A stretch of DNA of 64,000 nt, taken from the NCBI GenBank assembly GCA_936440205.1, contig OW387147.1, positions 21,787,629 to 21,851,628 on the forward strand, given 5' to 3'. The translations under genes and the position numbers were made by a program. Positions 12,636 through 24,965 of the stretch are shown here, piece after piece. The notes under the pieces were generated by a model that worked only from the letters and a program-made list of their open reading frames with translations, did not search any database and was not told where the DNA came from. The DNA is from Lepidonotus clava (taxonomy: Eukaryota; Annelida; Polychaeta; Phyllodocida; Polynoidae). How positions within the stretch are numbered: position 1 is the first letter of the stretch; each line of letters begins with the position of its first letter.

Positions 12636-12976
12636 ATAAACCCCACAGATTACGTTATGAATTGCTGTATTTCCCCAGATTTCCATGGATTTCCCTCAGG
12701 AATTCCTTAAATTCCTTATACTTGAGGATAAACATAGGCTGACCAACCTATATGAATTAGAGTTATAGAAATCAGATTTGCGGCATTGAATAGAGAATTA
12801 AATTAGCTTTTAAATGATATATTTGCCATTCTTGTATGTTGAATACTAATTAGAACATTGTGTTTGGGAAAATATGGAAAAATTATGGGGAAAATTCCAT
12901 TTTTCCAGGCAGCCACAGCCGGATCGGGGAGTACACGCTCAGGCGGCCATAGCCGGATTGGGGTCTAAAGGGTTAA
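12636..12976. mobile_element. short nonautonomous element, unit 1 only
   Basis: Absent from unit 2, where GTATCTGACA runs straight into ATTAAATTACAAA (about 27,190-27,215). The right end is GGGGTCTAAAGGGTTAAC and the left end has a degraded complement (AAACCCCACAGATTAC). A second, inverted copy lies at about 45,658-45,950, sharing for example ATTTCCATGGATTTCCCT. It is about 340 bp and noncoding. Confidence 0.75.
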
Positions 12977-15703
12977 CTAAATTACAAAATGGCAAGCAAG
13001 TAAAATGTAGTTTAGAATCTTTTAGAGAAAATCCATGTCTATCTCTTTCTTGAATCAATTAAATTCATCAACATTTTAGTATAAAAGGGGTTTAAAATAA
13101 ATCTACTTCAAACAGGATTGATACATTTATGTCTGTGTGTCTGTGTATATGTGTAAACTGTTCTGTTTCTGCATAATAGATATGGAAATTTGGTTGAAAT
13201 ATGAAAACATTCAAACTAACAAAGTATAAAAGATACATATACAAGATGCATTACTTCCTTATGGCGATTACGATTACCTTTTGCTTCATCGATAAAATGC
13301 ATATGTTTACAAGTTTCCCAAAAGGAAATGTTTGAGGACAGGGTCTGTATATGGTATGAAATACACATTTCCTATGTGATCATTGTGACCGTCATATTTT
13401 CCCTTATTTTTATTATGGATTCTTCATACAAAAATTAGTTCTTCCCCAACTGGATGATTGGGACATAACAAATAATATTATAATTAAAACAGAATCACAT
13501 TACACAATATAACAGTTATATCATGGTTTATGCAGAAAAAGAAAACTATATTCACGCCTTAGTCCCTAATTTTTTTCCCTCTAGGATGTTGAAGACTTGG
13601 AGACGTTGTTTGTGACTTTGAAGCCGGAAATAGGTTTCGACCATGTCAATATTCCATCTGTGTATATGCCTCTGAACACCAAAACCTGTGGAACAAGCCT
13701 TCACTAACAGTGTCTAGAAGGGCCTGTCCTAAGGGCATGGGAGTGAGCACAAAACTATGCAATAAAAACCTCCATCTCCTGGCACTGGTCCAGAAAATCA
13801 AATATAATCAGCGAATTCCCCACCAAGAGCCTCCAAAACACTATACATTCTTTGACCCATGTGTCGTGGTCAATGAACAATGTAAGTATGATTATTTTGT
13901 AACAGTTACATAGAAAAACTTGGGCAAAGAATTGTTTCGAGCCGTACCACTATCAATATTTTTTCTCTTGTATACATACAACGGATTTTTATACTGAAAC
14001 TTATGACCACACTGGTTTGTGGTTGTGGTGAAGGTAAAATGGGAGGTGGAAAAGGTTATGACTTATAAACTCCAAGCTCAAAGGGCATACACTTTTACAT
14101 ACGTACACCATAACCTATACTTCCCAAGTGTTTTATGAGCTATACATATCTCCCATAGCCAAGAGGCAACATTAATTAGCATACCCTGTATGTACACATC
14201 AGTGGTGGATACATGATTTTGGAAAAGGGGGAGTCCACATACAGGCTAAGTACTAAAGTGGCATGCTTTGGCGCTGGTTTTTTTTTTATGATTATGGTTT
14301 ATATGATTGTATAAGTATAGGAGCTCTAAGAGTAAGATTGAGATGTTACTACTTATAATAAATCAGCATCTTTATAAAGGGTTAGCTTGTGTAGGTAGAG
14401 TACAGTGGACAACTTTGGAAAACTTAGGAGTGATGAGCCACATAGTCAAATAAAGTGTCAACCTTTTATTAATTCCTCATTTACAACAGTCTATATTTCA
14501 ATTGTCCATCAATATACAGTGAGTGATACCAAGCTACAACAACCACACAACACTCCATCTGAGTGCTTACCTCAAAACTTCTATGAACCCTGGACTCCTG
14601 GTGATAGGTGCTGAATGTGCTGTTCATCTACTAGTCTTGGGTCCAATCTTAAAGTTTTGGGTATAGTTGTCAGCTTGGTCTCAGAATGGTCATGTGTAGA
14701 GTTGGAGCCCTGGGGAAGACTGTCCATAGGAGGAAAATGTATTGTCATCAACAATATGGTCATCAACATTAGCCCACCCTAGAATTGTTTATTTAGCTAA
14801 ATTGAAGAGTGATAATTACGTTTTTCTTACATTTATACCTATGTCTGCTTACATAGGTACAGGTGCTCTGGACGGTGAAATGGTTGGTCCCCCTTGTCCC
14901 CCTGTTTCCACTGGTTCCCCTGTTTCCACTGATCCCACTGTTTCCACTGGTCCCAGTGTTTCCACTGGTCCCACTGGTCCCACTGTTTCCACTGCATCTG
15001 GTCCCACTGTTTCCACTGGTCCCACTGTTTCCAGTTCTGTTCCCCCCTGAATTTTGAACAAGCCTCCAAAATTGGAAAACTCAGGAATTCACAAGAAATG
15101 GAAATACTGATGATTAGGAATTCCTATACTCGTGCTGGTTAGAAACGGGCAATGACATGGTTGAACAGAGGCTGGCAATTGCAATAGAGTCATCATCAAA
15201 ACTAAAGCCAAGGAAGTCCATCTTGGAAGCGGACTTTCCCACATAACGGTATCTGGGTATTATGTGATCACTCGCCATGTCATCCCATTTCATTATTACT
15301 ATCATTATCATATATTATATGGTTAATCTAAAATTGGAGTTTGATTTTGATGTAAGACCTGGAGTACACCACAAGGGGGACCGGGAAACCTATTCTTCTT
15401 CCTGATTGTAGCAAGGTTAAATACTTGTGAAAAAAAAAGGGGTTTAGCTAGGAATTGAATATTCAGCTTGAAAATCTGGCAATGTTCATTCTTAATTGGT
15501 TATATCCCATAGTGACCACTTCTAAAACGTGTCAGTTCGACACTCAATGTCTGATCCTTTATTCCTGTGTAATGTAGTTATTTAGCTATGCACTTGATTG
15601 ACTGCAGGACATCCGCAATTTTCCATTAATGTCTGATGTTATTGTTCATTGAAACATCAGATATTTTGTGAAGGTAATGTTGGTACTTAAGCTTGTTTTA
15701 AAT

Positions 15704-15709
15704 AATAAA
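15704..15709 (+). terminator. poly(A) signal of gene A copy 1
   Basis: AATAAA about 650 bp after the stop codon, conserved in unit 2 at 29,753-29,758. The long 3' UTR between them contains no other gene. Confidence 0.55.
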
Positions 15710-15842
15710 AAGCAATTAATGCTATAAATATCCTTCTGCATTTAGTTATTCTTTTGTTTCTCTTGTGTGTGATATGACCTGAGAAGATCTGAAAATAATT
15801 CCCTACTTCTAGATTACATGGATGTTGGCCAAATTTATAAAA

Positions 15843-16288
15843 TGTGACCCCCCCCACCACATAGTGAGGCATAAGTCACAGAATTTAGTTTTTGACCTTT
15901 TGGGTGATTATTGGAGATGGTGAAATAACCTTTACAATGGTAAAAGAATTATGTTTCTAACATTTATAGAACTCAAGTTATGACTGTTTGAAGTATCAGG
16001 CATCAGTCAAGGTTATTTAGAGAAAAATTGCCTCAAATATTGGACATATCTGTATGACAATGGAAATCTCTATAGGCCAAATTTATCATACTCTGGTAGG
16101 ACTGTGAAATGTGCATGTAAAATCAATTTTCCCTATAAATTTTGTAGTGAAATGTATTGTTGAGGTGTTTTCCATGCGATTTCTGAAGAAAACTCATTTT
16201 CTGACTTTTTGACTTTTTTCTGTTATTAGGCAATTTTCTCAGAACTTAACCCGGCGACTTATGCCTCATTTAGTGGTGTGGGGTCACA
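15843..16288. mobile_element. 446-bp MITE with TGTGACCCC ends, unit 1 only
   Basis: The left end is TGTGACCCCCCCCACCAC, followed by a TGAGGCATAAGTC block. The right end is its complement (GACTTATGCCTCA followed by GTGTGGGGTCACA), giving about 36-bp terminal inverted repeats. Unit 2 lacks it; there the corresponding site (TAAAATTGC) was instead hit by the Gypsy element. No coding capacity. Confidence 0.8.
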
Positions 16289-16879
16289 AATTGCAACGTT
16301 ACGTCACGTGTTTTTGTCCAAATGTGAGATGGACTTATCAACTAGCAACAAATGGAGCCTAACAATTAACATTTCTTTTTACTGGATCATTGCTTTTCTT
16401 GCTTCAAAATAGTTGATAGGGTATACATCAAGAGGGTTTAGGATATAAATGCCCTGTTTACATTCTCATAACTCAAACATATTTGGACCGTCCAGATCCA
16501 GTTTCCTTATACCTAAGAATAGATTTTTACTTCATCCATTCCATGTTTAATATGAAATGCATTATACTACTTAGATCACAGCGTCTTTACATCACTTTTG
16601 TAATCCAATTGACAACAATGTTTTCGGTTATAATGGGCTTTAATGAACCAGTAATACTGATGGTAATTCTCAATTTGCAGTCTTTTTTGACATAGTATCT
16701 ATTTAATGTGTCTTTGTATTTCTTTAAACTGTTTAAACAAACTCGTTGGTAGTTGCGGTTTGCTCATGACATACAATACTTAATAGAAGTAAACTATCAC
16801 GTCTAACAGTAATATTTCCAGTATGTAATAGAATTCAATAAAACATCCTTTTAATTTAAAATATCAATTACAACCGATG

Positions 16880-16887
16880 TATATAAA
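16880..16887 (+). promoter_or_regulatory. TATA box of gene B copy 1
   Basis: TATATAAA about 25-30 bp before a conserved block that ends in a good splice donor (CAAAT|GTAAGTAT at 16,945/16,946). The arrangement is preserved in unit 2 (44,347-44,354), pointing to a short first exon of roughly 35-40 bp. That exon contains an ATG at 16,913 whose frame runs to the exon end without a stop. Confidence 0.7.
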
Positions 16888-17436
16888 CGGAGCTAATCTA
16901 GAATCATCCTTCATGAGTGGAGACATATCCTATGCAAGTTCAAATGTAAGTATACATTACATAGTAACTGTTTACCAATCAAGTCACAGTGCAATTTTGG
17001 CCTGGCAAAATTCTTCTGTGAATAACTTAAGGAACCTTTGAAATCTCTCCTGAAAAAAATTGGCCATACATTTGTTGGTGCATGAATGTTTAGTTTAGCC
17101 CTAATTATACTATGTGTTGGGTTCGCGTTTGGTGGTTTTCCCCAACAGGAATGCTTTGCATTCAGGTCATATTACACTATGCGTTGGACACAACGAGAAA
17201 TATATTATATTATGCATTTTGGTGCGTGTTTAGGGTCGCGTTGGGTTGCATTGGCTCACGTTTTTTTTACAAACATGTCTGTAAATTCATGCGAATCGGA
17301 CGTGTTCGCATAGTGATAGTGTAATATGGCCTTACCACTTATTTAATTTGAAGTTTTGTATTAGCCGTAAGAAAATTGGAAAAAAAGAAAACAGGACTGG
17401 TTCTTTAGATAACTTTGACTTTATTTCTATTCTAAG

Positions 17437-18079
17437 ATGAAGTCCTTGTGCATAATGGCTGTTGCCCTTCTGCTTGTGGCCATGGTCACTAAGTCTGAGG
17501 CTCACAAAGTAAGTATATTTGTTAGAAGCAAGAGTAATCACACACATAATTAGAATTTCGACTCGTGATATAAACTCCAATGTCCGAAAGCTGCCATGCA
17601 CTCAACCATATTATTATTGTAAGCTTAACCTAGAAATAGGTAGATTTTGAAATAAACTAAACGGACAATACATTCATTTTCAGTGTTACTGCTTATAAAC
17701 CCAAATTTCTGATATCATAATTATTGTTTTTGATTACCCGTAATCCAGTATTAGTTGACTCTTAGCAATACAATGTATAAGCACGGCTTGTTATCTGTTA
17801 TTGAATTTGTTATAAGGGCATGTAATTATGTTGAAATCCATCTTCTATTAAGGCTATGTGGACCAATGGATCTACAATTATAGTTATATGCCCAATGCTA
17901 ATTTTCAGAAAAAAGGTTGGGGCATGGATGCAGAAAAGAGAGGAGAAAAGTACGAGGAAATCCTGCCCCCTGCCCCCACTAAAGCACCAGAAGCCAGACC
18001 AACCGAAAATATGGACATCCCAACGTTCGGACCACCACCTGAAGATGAGGAGGATTTAACTAGAACTATAATCTGGTGA
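17437..18079 (+). CDS. gene B, copy 1: small secreted peptide precursor (80 aa)
   Basis: Coding exons are 17,437-17,508 and 17,909-18,079. The first encodes a signal peptide beginning MKSLCIMAVALLLVAM and ending TKSEAHK, cut at a GTAAGT donor in phase 0; a natural cleavage point is after SEA. The second encodes the mature part KKGWGMDAEKRGEKYEE, then a Pro-rich stretch, then an acidic GPPPEDEED block. A Lys-Arg pair (AEKR/GEK) is a plausible proprotein cleavage site. Copy 2 stops right after EED; here the stop is changed to a Leu codon, adding LTRTIIW. The start chosen is the ATG right after the 3' splice site; an in-frame upstream ATG in exon 1 could add 11 residues. No known family was recognised. 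Confidence 0.8.
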
Positions 18080-18168
18080 AGACACATCACCTTTTGACAA
18101 GCAAGGCAGTAAAGCTTTCACCAGCCTGCTCTCACACCAGTCTGATGTATATTCTTCTCCATGTAAGA

Positions 18169-18174
18169 AATAAA
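18169..18174 (+). terminator. poly(A) signal of gene B copy 1
   Basis: AATAAA 90 bp after the stop codon, conserved in unit 2 at 45,566-45,571. Confidence 0.75.
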
Positions 18175-18179
18175 AGATA

Positions 18180-18902
18180 AATGATGAATTCTTAGATATT
18201 CTTATTTTAAAATTAATAGGATTCATAATGTTATTAAGAATGATTCAAGGTAATTATAAGGTACTTTTGAAAAAGCTGGTTCAATTCTTCAAAATGTCCT
18301 AAACTCATACTTGAAATTATGTGTATTTTATGCCATTACGTTGATTCTCTTTCTCAACGAACATTGTAATTTCAATATACAGAAGCATTTTACATTTGAG
18401 ATTTATCTCAAATATCTTTTTTTCAAAGATGGGGGAAGGGCATCCTAGCATGAAACTTCCTGGCAGAACCTCTGTTATATTAAAAAAAAAAGAAAATTTG
18501 TGCGTGCCCCTACACCCGCCACTGATTTAACATTAATAGCTTCAACTTTGAAGAAATGTTGAATAGTAAATAAACGTTTATAGGAGAGAAGATGAGGTGT
18601 CAAGTAAAAGAATCAAGCAATAGGTTGTAGAGCTCTACTTCTCAGATCCAAATTTTCTGGCAATTGCATCTAATAGGACTGCACGCTCCTCACTTTGGCT
18701 CATTACATAGGCAAAAAGTTGTGACAGTGAGTTAATTCTTGTACAAATCAGACGTAACAGTGATAACTCGACAACATTGAAGTAAGTACATACTTTTGAT
18801 TTATTCTAAAATATCACCAAATAATGCATTCAGTGTCCTCTTTATTTTGACTTAAATACTTATTGTTGAAAATTATTACTGTATCAATATTTGGAACATA
18901 GA
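18180..18902. other. spacer between units 1 and 2
   Basis: The part to about 18,640 is shared with the end of unit 2. From 18,641 to 18,902 the sequence is unique in the window and AT-rich, with no ORF, promoter or obvious repeat structure. It is therefore the junction sequence of the tandem duplication, or sequence lost from the unit 2/3 junction. Confidence 0.6.
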
Positions 18903-20050
18903 TAATAAGTGCTGTGGTGAATCAGATACCACTTCATAATGTGAGGCACGAGTTTATGAAGGATGTAAGTCATAATTACTAGTAAAAGGTGTAGAATAAG
19001 TGCCTGGAATCGAATTGTTGAGATGTATTATTGTCTAGCTTTTTAAAATGAAACATGCAGAGTGGCATGAGGAGTAACATGTTGGTACAAATTTGAGAGC
19101 ACAAGTAAAAGGAAGCATGTAACCTGAAGTGACCTCTGTAAAGGTCAAGGAGATCATGTAATCCCTTTAAGGTACTCACTGTGTTCACATCTCTTTCTTC
19201 CTTAGTTTGAACCATCTCTGGGATATTTAGAGCAGACAGGGATCAAAGCATAAGGAGACAAGTATAGGCCAAGTTAGGGTAAAAACAGGATGCTTGACTT
19301 AAAAAATATAGGCAAATTAAGGCATAAGCATGATATCTATGAGGCACTATAATGGCAGTCTGATACAGACAGGAACGGGGAACAAAGCATCAGGTGGCTG
19401 GCCAACATGCTATCACCTCTTTATTTTTGGTGAGGGTCCAAGGATCTGTCCCCAGCTATAGGTGTGAGCCAGCCAGTAGAAAGACTACGTGAAGATCAAA
19501 CCAGCTGTGGGCTTGTGATGCCCTATTAGCTAGTGAAGCACAAAAACCCTTCCCCTCTATCTTGACTCCACAAGAGCCCCTTTAGATAGCTTGAACAATG
19601 ACACACTGTTCTAACCACCCTCGTGCATGAGGCATGACTTTGAAACACGCAACCTCCCTGGACCCTTCCAGGTTCAGTCCGCAACTCTGCACTCAAACAT
19701 GAGTCTCGGGCGAGTATCCATTCCTCAGATCCCCCAGTCTTTTGTTCCATGAGGAAGAGCTGGTCCACAGCGAGAGGCTGAACTTAGAATGAAAGAGGAG
19801 CTCTGATATCCTTCGAAGACCTCCCCCCCTTTTCCCATCACAGTACTCTACCCAGCAGGGGTTCTCAGCTTTATGGTAAAGAAATGTTATTGGTAATTTG
19901 TCAATGGAGTATAGGCCTAATTATGCTTTGCTAAAGGGCAGTTTTCCTAGAGGTAATTGTTCTGGGGATGTGTCAATAGAGTATAGGCCTAATTATCCTT
20001 GATATACCTATCCCAGAACCAGTTTTCTGTCCATGTCTCCCAGCAAATAT

Positions 20051-20658
20051 GTGACAGTTTCTGGGATTTCCAGCCTTATGGAAATGCCTATTCATGGCTC
20101 TAGAGCCTTTATTTAGCTTAGAAATCATAAAAATAAGAATAATAAGCTAAATTCATGCTATAAATGAAATTTTTCATAGTTTCCATTTCTGGTGAAAAAA
20201 TTTGAATTTTTTGCATTTTGTTGCCATGGTAACCCAAATGTTGATGTAACGTCCGAACCAGCCGATACTACTGCTATGCAAATGAGGGTTTCCATGGTAA
20301 CCATGCAACATAATTAAGTTTTCAAAATTTGAAATTCTGAATCAAGTGACTGCTTGGCTATATTCAGCAAAAAACAGATTCTGAATATCTTAAATAGAAA
20401 GGAAATGGCAGCATATTTCCTGAAATTATAATCAGATTTCAATTTTTGGCCTAGATTATATATACGTTATATCTTTATGAATACCATAGACTGGTCTATT
20501 TTAATATATTTAGCATATCCGACCTTTGTGTCTTCAAATTGACATAACTTTTTTTCTAATAAGAATACTTACCTAATTTTTTCAGTATAAGAATCCCCAA
20601 GACACCTTTTTAATTGAACATTTCAGGCCATAAGACTGCTTTTCGCAGAGGATGTCAC
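20051..20658. mobile_element. 608-bp MITE, unit 2 only
   Basis: Starts GTGACAG and ends TGTCAC, flanked by ATAT on both sides (20,047-20,050 and 20,659-20,662). Unit 1 has the empty site CAGCAAATATACAAG (about 1,332-1,346) with a single ATAT. It contains two CCATGGTAACC words and no ORF of note. Confidence 0.8.
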
Positions 20659-22232
20659 ATATACAAGATTAGCAGAGTGAATTAAACATTGAAGGTCAAA
20701 ATGCTTATAGTGGGTTCTGTTAACAACATTTTTGTTACAGAGTGGATAAAGCACCAAATTTTGCATGAGGCACCTCTGAGGCATGACTATTAAATCTAAA
20801 AGGAGATCCACCTTGAAATACCAAAATGAAATTTTGACAAATTTGTATGTTTTCAGCATTTGGTATTTGACAAAAAGTATTGTCCATCTTGGGTTAGGTC
20901 TCTTGTGTAGATTCCAAAGGTAAATAATTGAATCCCCTGACCTCTAAGCTCCCAATTTTGACACTAACAATGTGTTTCTAGGCATTTCTGAGGCTGAGAT
21001 ATCAGGTTATTTCACTGAAAATCTGCCATTTTGGATTTTTGGCCCCCATCAAGGTTGTATAGATATTTCAAGGTGGCTCCCCTTTCAAATTTGAAAAGGT
21101 AAATAATTGAATCCCCTGACCTCTAATCTCCCAATTTTGACACTAACAATGTGTTTCTAGGCATTTCTGAAGCAGAGATATATCAGGTTATTTCACTGAA
21201 AATCTGCCATTTTGGATTTTTGGCCCCCAACAGGGTTGTGTAGATTTTTCAAGGTGGCTCCCCTTTCAAATTCGACTATGGGGTGCTAGGGGATCATCAT
21301 ACGGAATGAAATTAAGAAATCTTGTGGCTAAAGAGTAAAGTCAATATCCCTTTCTTTTGCATTATTTCGGAATCCAGTGGTCAGTATCAAAGGCATCATG
21401 CTTATAAACTCAGCCATTTTGAAATTTATGGTATTTTATTGGATGAATATCATATTTATTGAGCCCCCTAGTCTATTAACAGCTGATATTGGAACCATTT
21501 CCCCTGGCCTTATGCCTTAGTAGCTAAAAATCATAATATTTCTCAAAATTGGTCAGCCATCTTGGATTTTTGATCTCGCATTGACTTCAAACACAAATAA
21601 TTAAACTCCCTGACCTTTAATCCCTCAATTTTGACACCAACCATGTCTCTTTAGTCTTTTTGGAAGCTGAGATATATGTGATATTATATTAGCATAATGT
21701 GAGTATAAATAAGGAGGTGCTAGTTGGCGCCACCAGTTAGTGGTGGTGGTGCCCCCTGGGGTAGCTGCAGCAAAGTGTCCCTGTTGTTAGTTACCAGCTT
21801 GCTGGCAGACACCATACTTCATACTAGCACCAACTCCAGATAAACACGCTGGTTTACAGGCCAGGATGCCTCTCAGATAGTAATAATAAAAATCTTTCTT
21901 GGTGGTCTTTACTGACGCCGGCTACAGCCAACTGGTGTGTTCATGTTAATTAATTATTAGGTTCCAATAGTTGGTCTAATTAATTACTAAAATACCAACT
22001 GTGTTTATAAGATTCTTGATAGTAAAAGTCAGCCATATTGGTTTTTTGGCCCCCACATCTGTCCTATTGATATTTCAAGGTGGCTCCCCTTCCAGATTTG
22101 ATAGTTATGCCTCAGAGTTGCCTCAAACCAAAGTTGGTGCTTTTATCTGCCGCGTAACAATTTCTAAAAAAAATGACCTCAACAGACCCCCTATTAATCT
22201 ACCTTTTAGGATATACTGTAAGCGAGGCTTTA

Positions 22233-22415
22233 AAATTACATTTTACGTTCATTGAGGTATTTACATTTCTACTTTTTAAGGCAGGTTTTGTGTTTACATT
22301 TTACAGCAATATGAGTTACATTTTACATCAGATTGACATTTTACGTCGATTTGGATTACATTTTACGTCAAATTACATTTTAAGTCAGATTTACATTTTA
22401 CAGTCTTACATTGTT
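22233..22415. repeat. array of TTACATTTTAC motifs (unit 2)
   Basis: Paralogous to the array at 3,430-3,610, with scattered point differences and one short indel. The motif spacing is kept, so the array was already present before duplication. Confidence 0.65.
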
Positions 22416-24965
22416 CTCATGTCACAAGTCGAATGTAAAAAGTGGCTATGTCCGCTGTAACTGTATTTCTGATAGTCACGTCAAATTTAACACTTTCACT
22501 GCTGAATATGTCATTCTACAGTCCATATTTAAGGAGTAATTGCCCAACATATGAAAATTAGTCTTAAAAATGCCTAAAACTTGAATTTTCTATTTTCTTG
22601 AATTTCATTCTGGTAGGATTTGTTTTTATGTAAGTTGGATGAAAACATTCCAAATATTGGCACTGTGCCAAATGGGCAATCTTGCTAAATGGGCTATGTT
22701 GCTGATATCTGCATTATGTTCCAATTATTGGTTACCACGGTAACCATCAATTGGTGAAAATATTGATTTTATTTGTTTAAAAGAGAACAGCACAGATCTA
22801 TTGTGTTTAAACAAAAAAAAAGATATTTTGAAAATCATAATTTTCAACAAATTGAAAGGGCTAAGAGGCATTAGTGTGGCATGTCAAATTTAAGAAATAT
22901 CCCATGTCACCCTGTCTACTTTAGGGATCCTTACCCATATAATGACCAATTGTAGCATTGACAACTTTAAAAACACTTTGAGCATGTGTGGGTAACAGCT
23001 ACATTGTTGTTACTGTGATGCAAAACCTCTTCTGAGTCAAATTGAATTCTGTAAATGTATATGGTTCATCATTTATGTTCCTCAATAATTACTATAGAGG
23101 GCTGCAGATCAAATTTCATGGTTGACCACTTGGAATCTCTGTTTGTCTCAGTGGTGCCCTCTGTCATGAGGTGGTGGTACTGTGTTGTGGTGGTAACCAG
23201 GAGCAACTACTCCATTATTGGTTTCAGCTCTCTCTCTCACACACAGTCTTCTTCAATTATATGCATACAACCAAGTTAATAATATAAAAATGGCTATAAC
23301 CATGTTCGGACCTAATACATTACTATCATGACTTCTGTTAAATAAAATTGTGCCCAATAACTAATCAAAACTAAATCATATTATAATGCCATTGTTTGAC
23401 ATAGAATATTACTATTAGGGTTTGACAAGATGAATGATGATCTAAACATAGGTGATAAATATCACCTGCTTCCCTTTTCCCTAGCGGATATTCACATATA
23501 ACCTACAGACTTGCCCACCCCCTAGTGGTAATGTTAGTAACTCTCCATTCAGGGTTTCAGCAACCTGCCAACTACTATTCAGTGAGATCATTAAAATAGA
23601 TCATTTTCCATGTTTTTTTTCTTCTTTTTCTCACATGTGACAGAACCTTCTTATCAGTCTCTTTATGTTGACTTACAATTGCACATTTCATAACTTTCAT
23701 TCAACTGTATAATGTCTTTCAAGGGTGCTCTGATCAGATAAGGCAGATAGGTGTACTGCAGAAAAGGCCACTGCATTTACGTATGAGATTTTTAAAATCT
23801 AATCATCTTTTGATTTTTTTAAAAATTCTGCTGTTCAGGTTGTCCTCCACAAACTTGTGTGTTTTTTTCCCAGAGGTTGCCTCCTGGTGTATTCATTATT
23901 GTAGGGGGGGGGAAGCAAATTATGCCCCACCTTATGAAAATGAAAAATAAATACATCAGATTTCCATTTACATAGATCTTCTAATATGAAGATGCCTACA
24001 AATTTTTCATTGGGTCTAGGAGCAGGGGGCAATTACTCTTTTGATCCCCCTTGGATCCTCCACAGATAAATGAGTTTTAGGCTGAACTTAGAAATGAAAC
24101 TGATGTTTTCGTGACAATGCACAGTGTCTCTCTAACCTAATAGATTTTTTTTCATGAAAACATTTAGTTTTTTTAAGGAACTTTACCAGAATGACAAAAA
24201 CAAAAATATAGGTTGATAGACCAGGTGCACATTTGATTATAACATTACATATATGCCTAAAGCCCGGCCCATACCCAATAGGCCATTTTTACAAAGTCGG
24301 CTAACCAAAATCAGCTGATTCTACCAGAATAATCGGTTGATTTTGGCACCGATTTGTGTCAAATAATTATATTTCTTGATTGGTGATCAGAATTGGGGCG
24401 AAATTCTTTGATGCTTTTGGTAATAATTGGCCAATGTATGGGTGCTTAAAGCTTCAGCCTAGTGGGTATGGGTCTTTATTCATGTAAATAAGCTTAGGCA
24501 TGGTTACTATTCATTCACAACATTATATATGCCCGCAATGTAATAAAAATTCATGAGACGGCCTAAGACGAGTTTTATGATCCTAAGCCTCTACTTATCA
24601 TGTCAGTCTAACTGTAATTTTTTTTCTTGCACAGAACCTGAGCAAACAGGCCAAGAGAGGTCATCATACCTCGTTTTTAAGTAGCATTACTTTTATTAGG
24701 TGCCTAGACAGATGAGTGAGTTCAAAAGGTCATGGTTACCTGTACCCTCAGAGAATTCTCATTAAATACAGTTTCTGTAGGTAGCTTATTCTTGAACCTT
24801 GAACTTGGTTCAAATTTTATTATGCCATTATGGAAGTAATTTATAATTGCGAAAGAATTCAAAGTTTATGGAGCTGTACACCTGGTATAAATGCACGCTG
24901 ATAAAATATCTTATAAGTCATTTGGACACACATTCTAGGCGGATCAAGAAGTAATAGCTCCAATC

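Larger units (their letters stand above)
10456..15050 (+). pseudogene. gene A, copy 1: secreted Cys-rich protein with Thr/Ser/Pro tail, interrupted by one stop
   Basis: Proposed coding exons are 10,456-10,480, 10,954-11,070, 13,585-13,881 and 14,857-15,050, all joined in phase 1 (210 codons). Exons 1-2 give a signal peptide beginning MRVSFTIS, continuing LLLLVQGMALG, then RFYHRWTRPRHD. Exon 3 is the Cys-rich domain, and exon 4 a tail of STGPTV-type repeats ending SSSVPP. Codon 50 is TGA where copy 2 has CGA (Arg), a C-to-T change at a CpG; the rest of the exon is open and keeps all the cysteines. So this copy is probably disabled or makes a very short peptide. The exon 2 donor (GTTCGT) is weak in both copies, with a GTATG five bases on that would give another phase, so this junction is the least certain. 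The function is unknown. Confidence 0.65.
202..18640. repeat. tandem segmental duplication, unit 1
   Basis: Collinear and mostly near-identical to 18,903-46,521 once insertions are removed. Homology begins at ATAAGTGCTGTGG (about 203; about 18,905 in unit 2) and ends at TAGAGCTCTACT (about 18,630-18,640; about 46,509-46,520). It contains one copy of gene A and one of gene B, both on the + strand. Insertions found only in this unit lie at 1,483-2,081, 5,734-10,010, 12,636-12,976 and 15,843-16,288. The stretch from 2,090 to 5,730 holds only repeat-derived sequence that is shared with unit 2; I see no gene in it. Confidence 0.9.

Noticed and set aside
13585-13707. Alternative frame of gene A exon 3 beginning DVEDLETLFVTLKPE
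   Set aside because: It needs a phase 0 junction that the upstream exon does not offer and ends after about 40 codons. The Cys-rich frame stays open to the donor in copy 2.
14839-15069. Antisense WDQWKQWDQ-rich ORFs over gene A exon 4
   Set aside because: They are the reverse complement of the Thr/Ser/Pro codon repeats. The sense frame continues the gene A exons and is shared by both copies.
15843-16288. Reading this stretch as a deletion from unit 2 caused by the Gypsy insertion
   Set aside because: The segment has its own inverted ends (TGTGACCCC...GGGGTCACA), so a MITE insertion in unit 1 explains it more simply.
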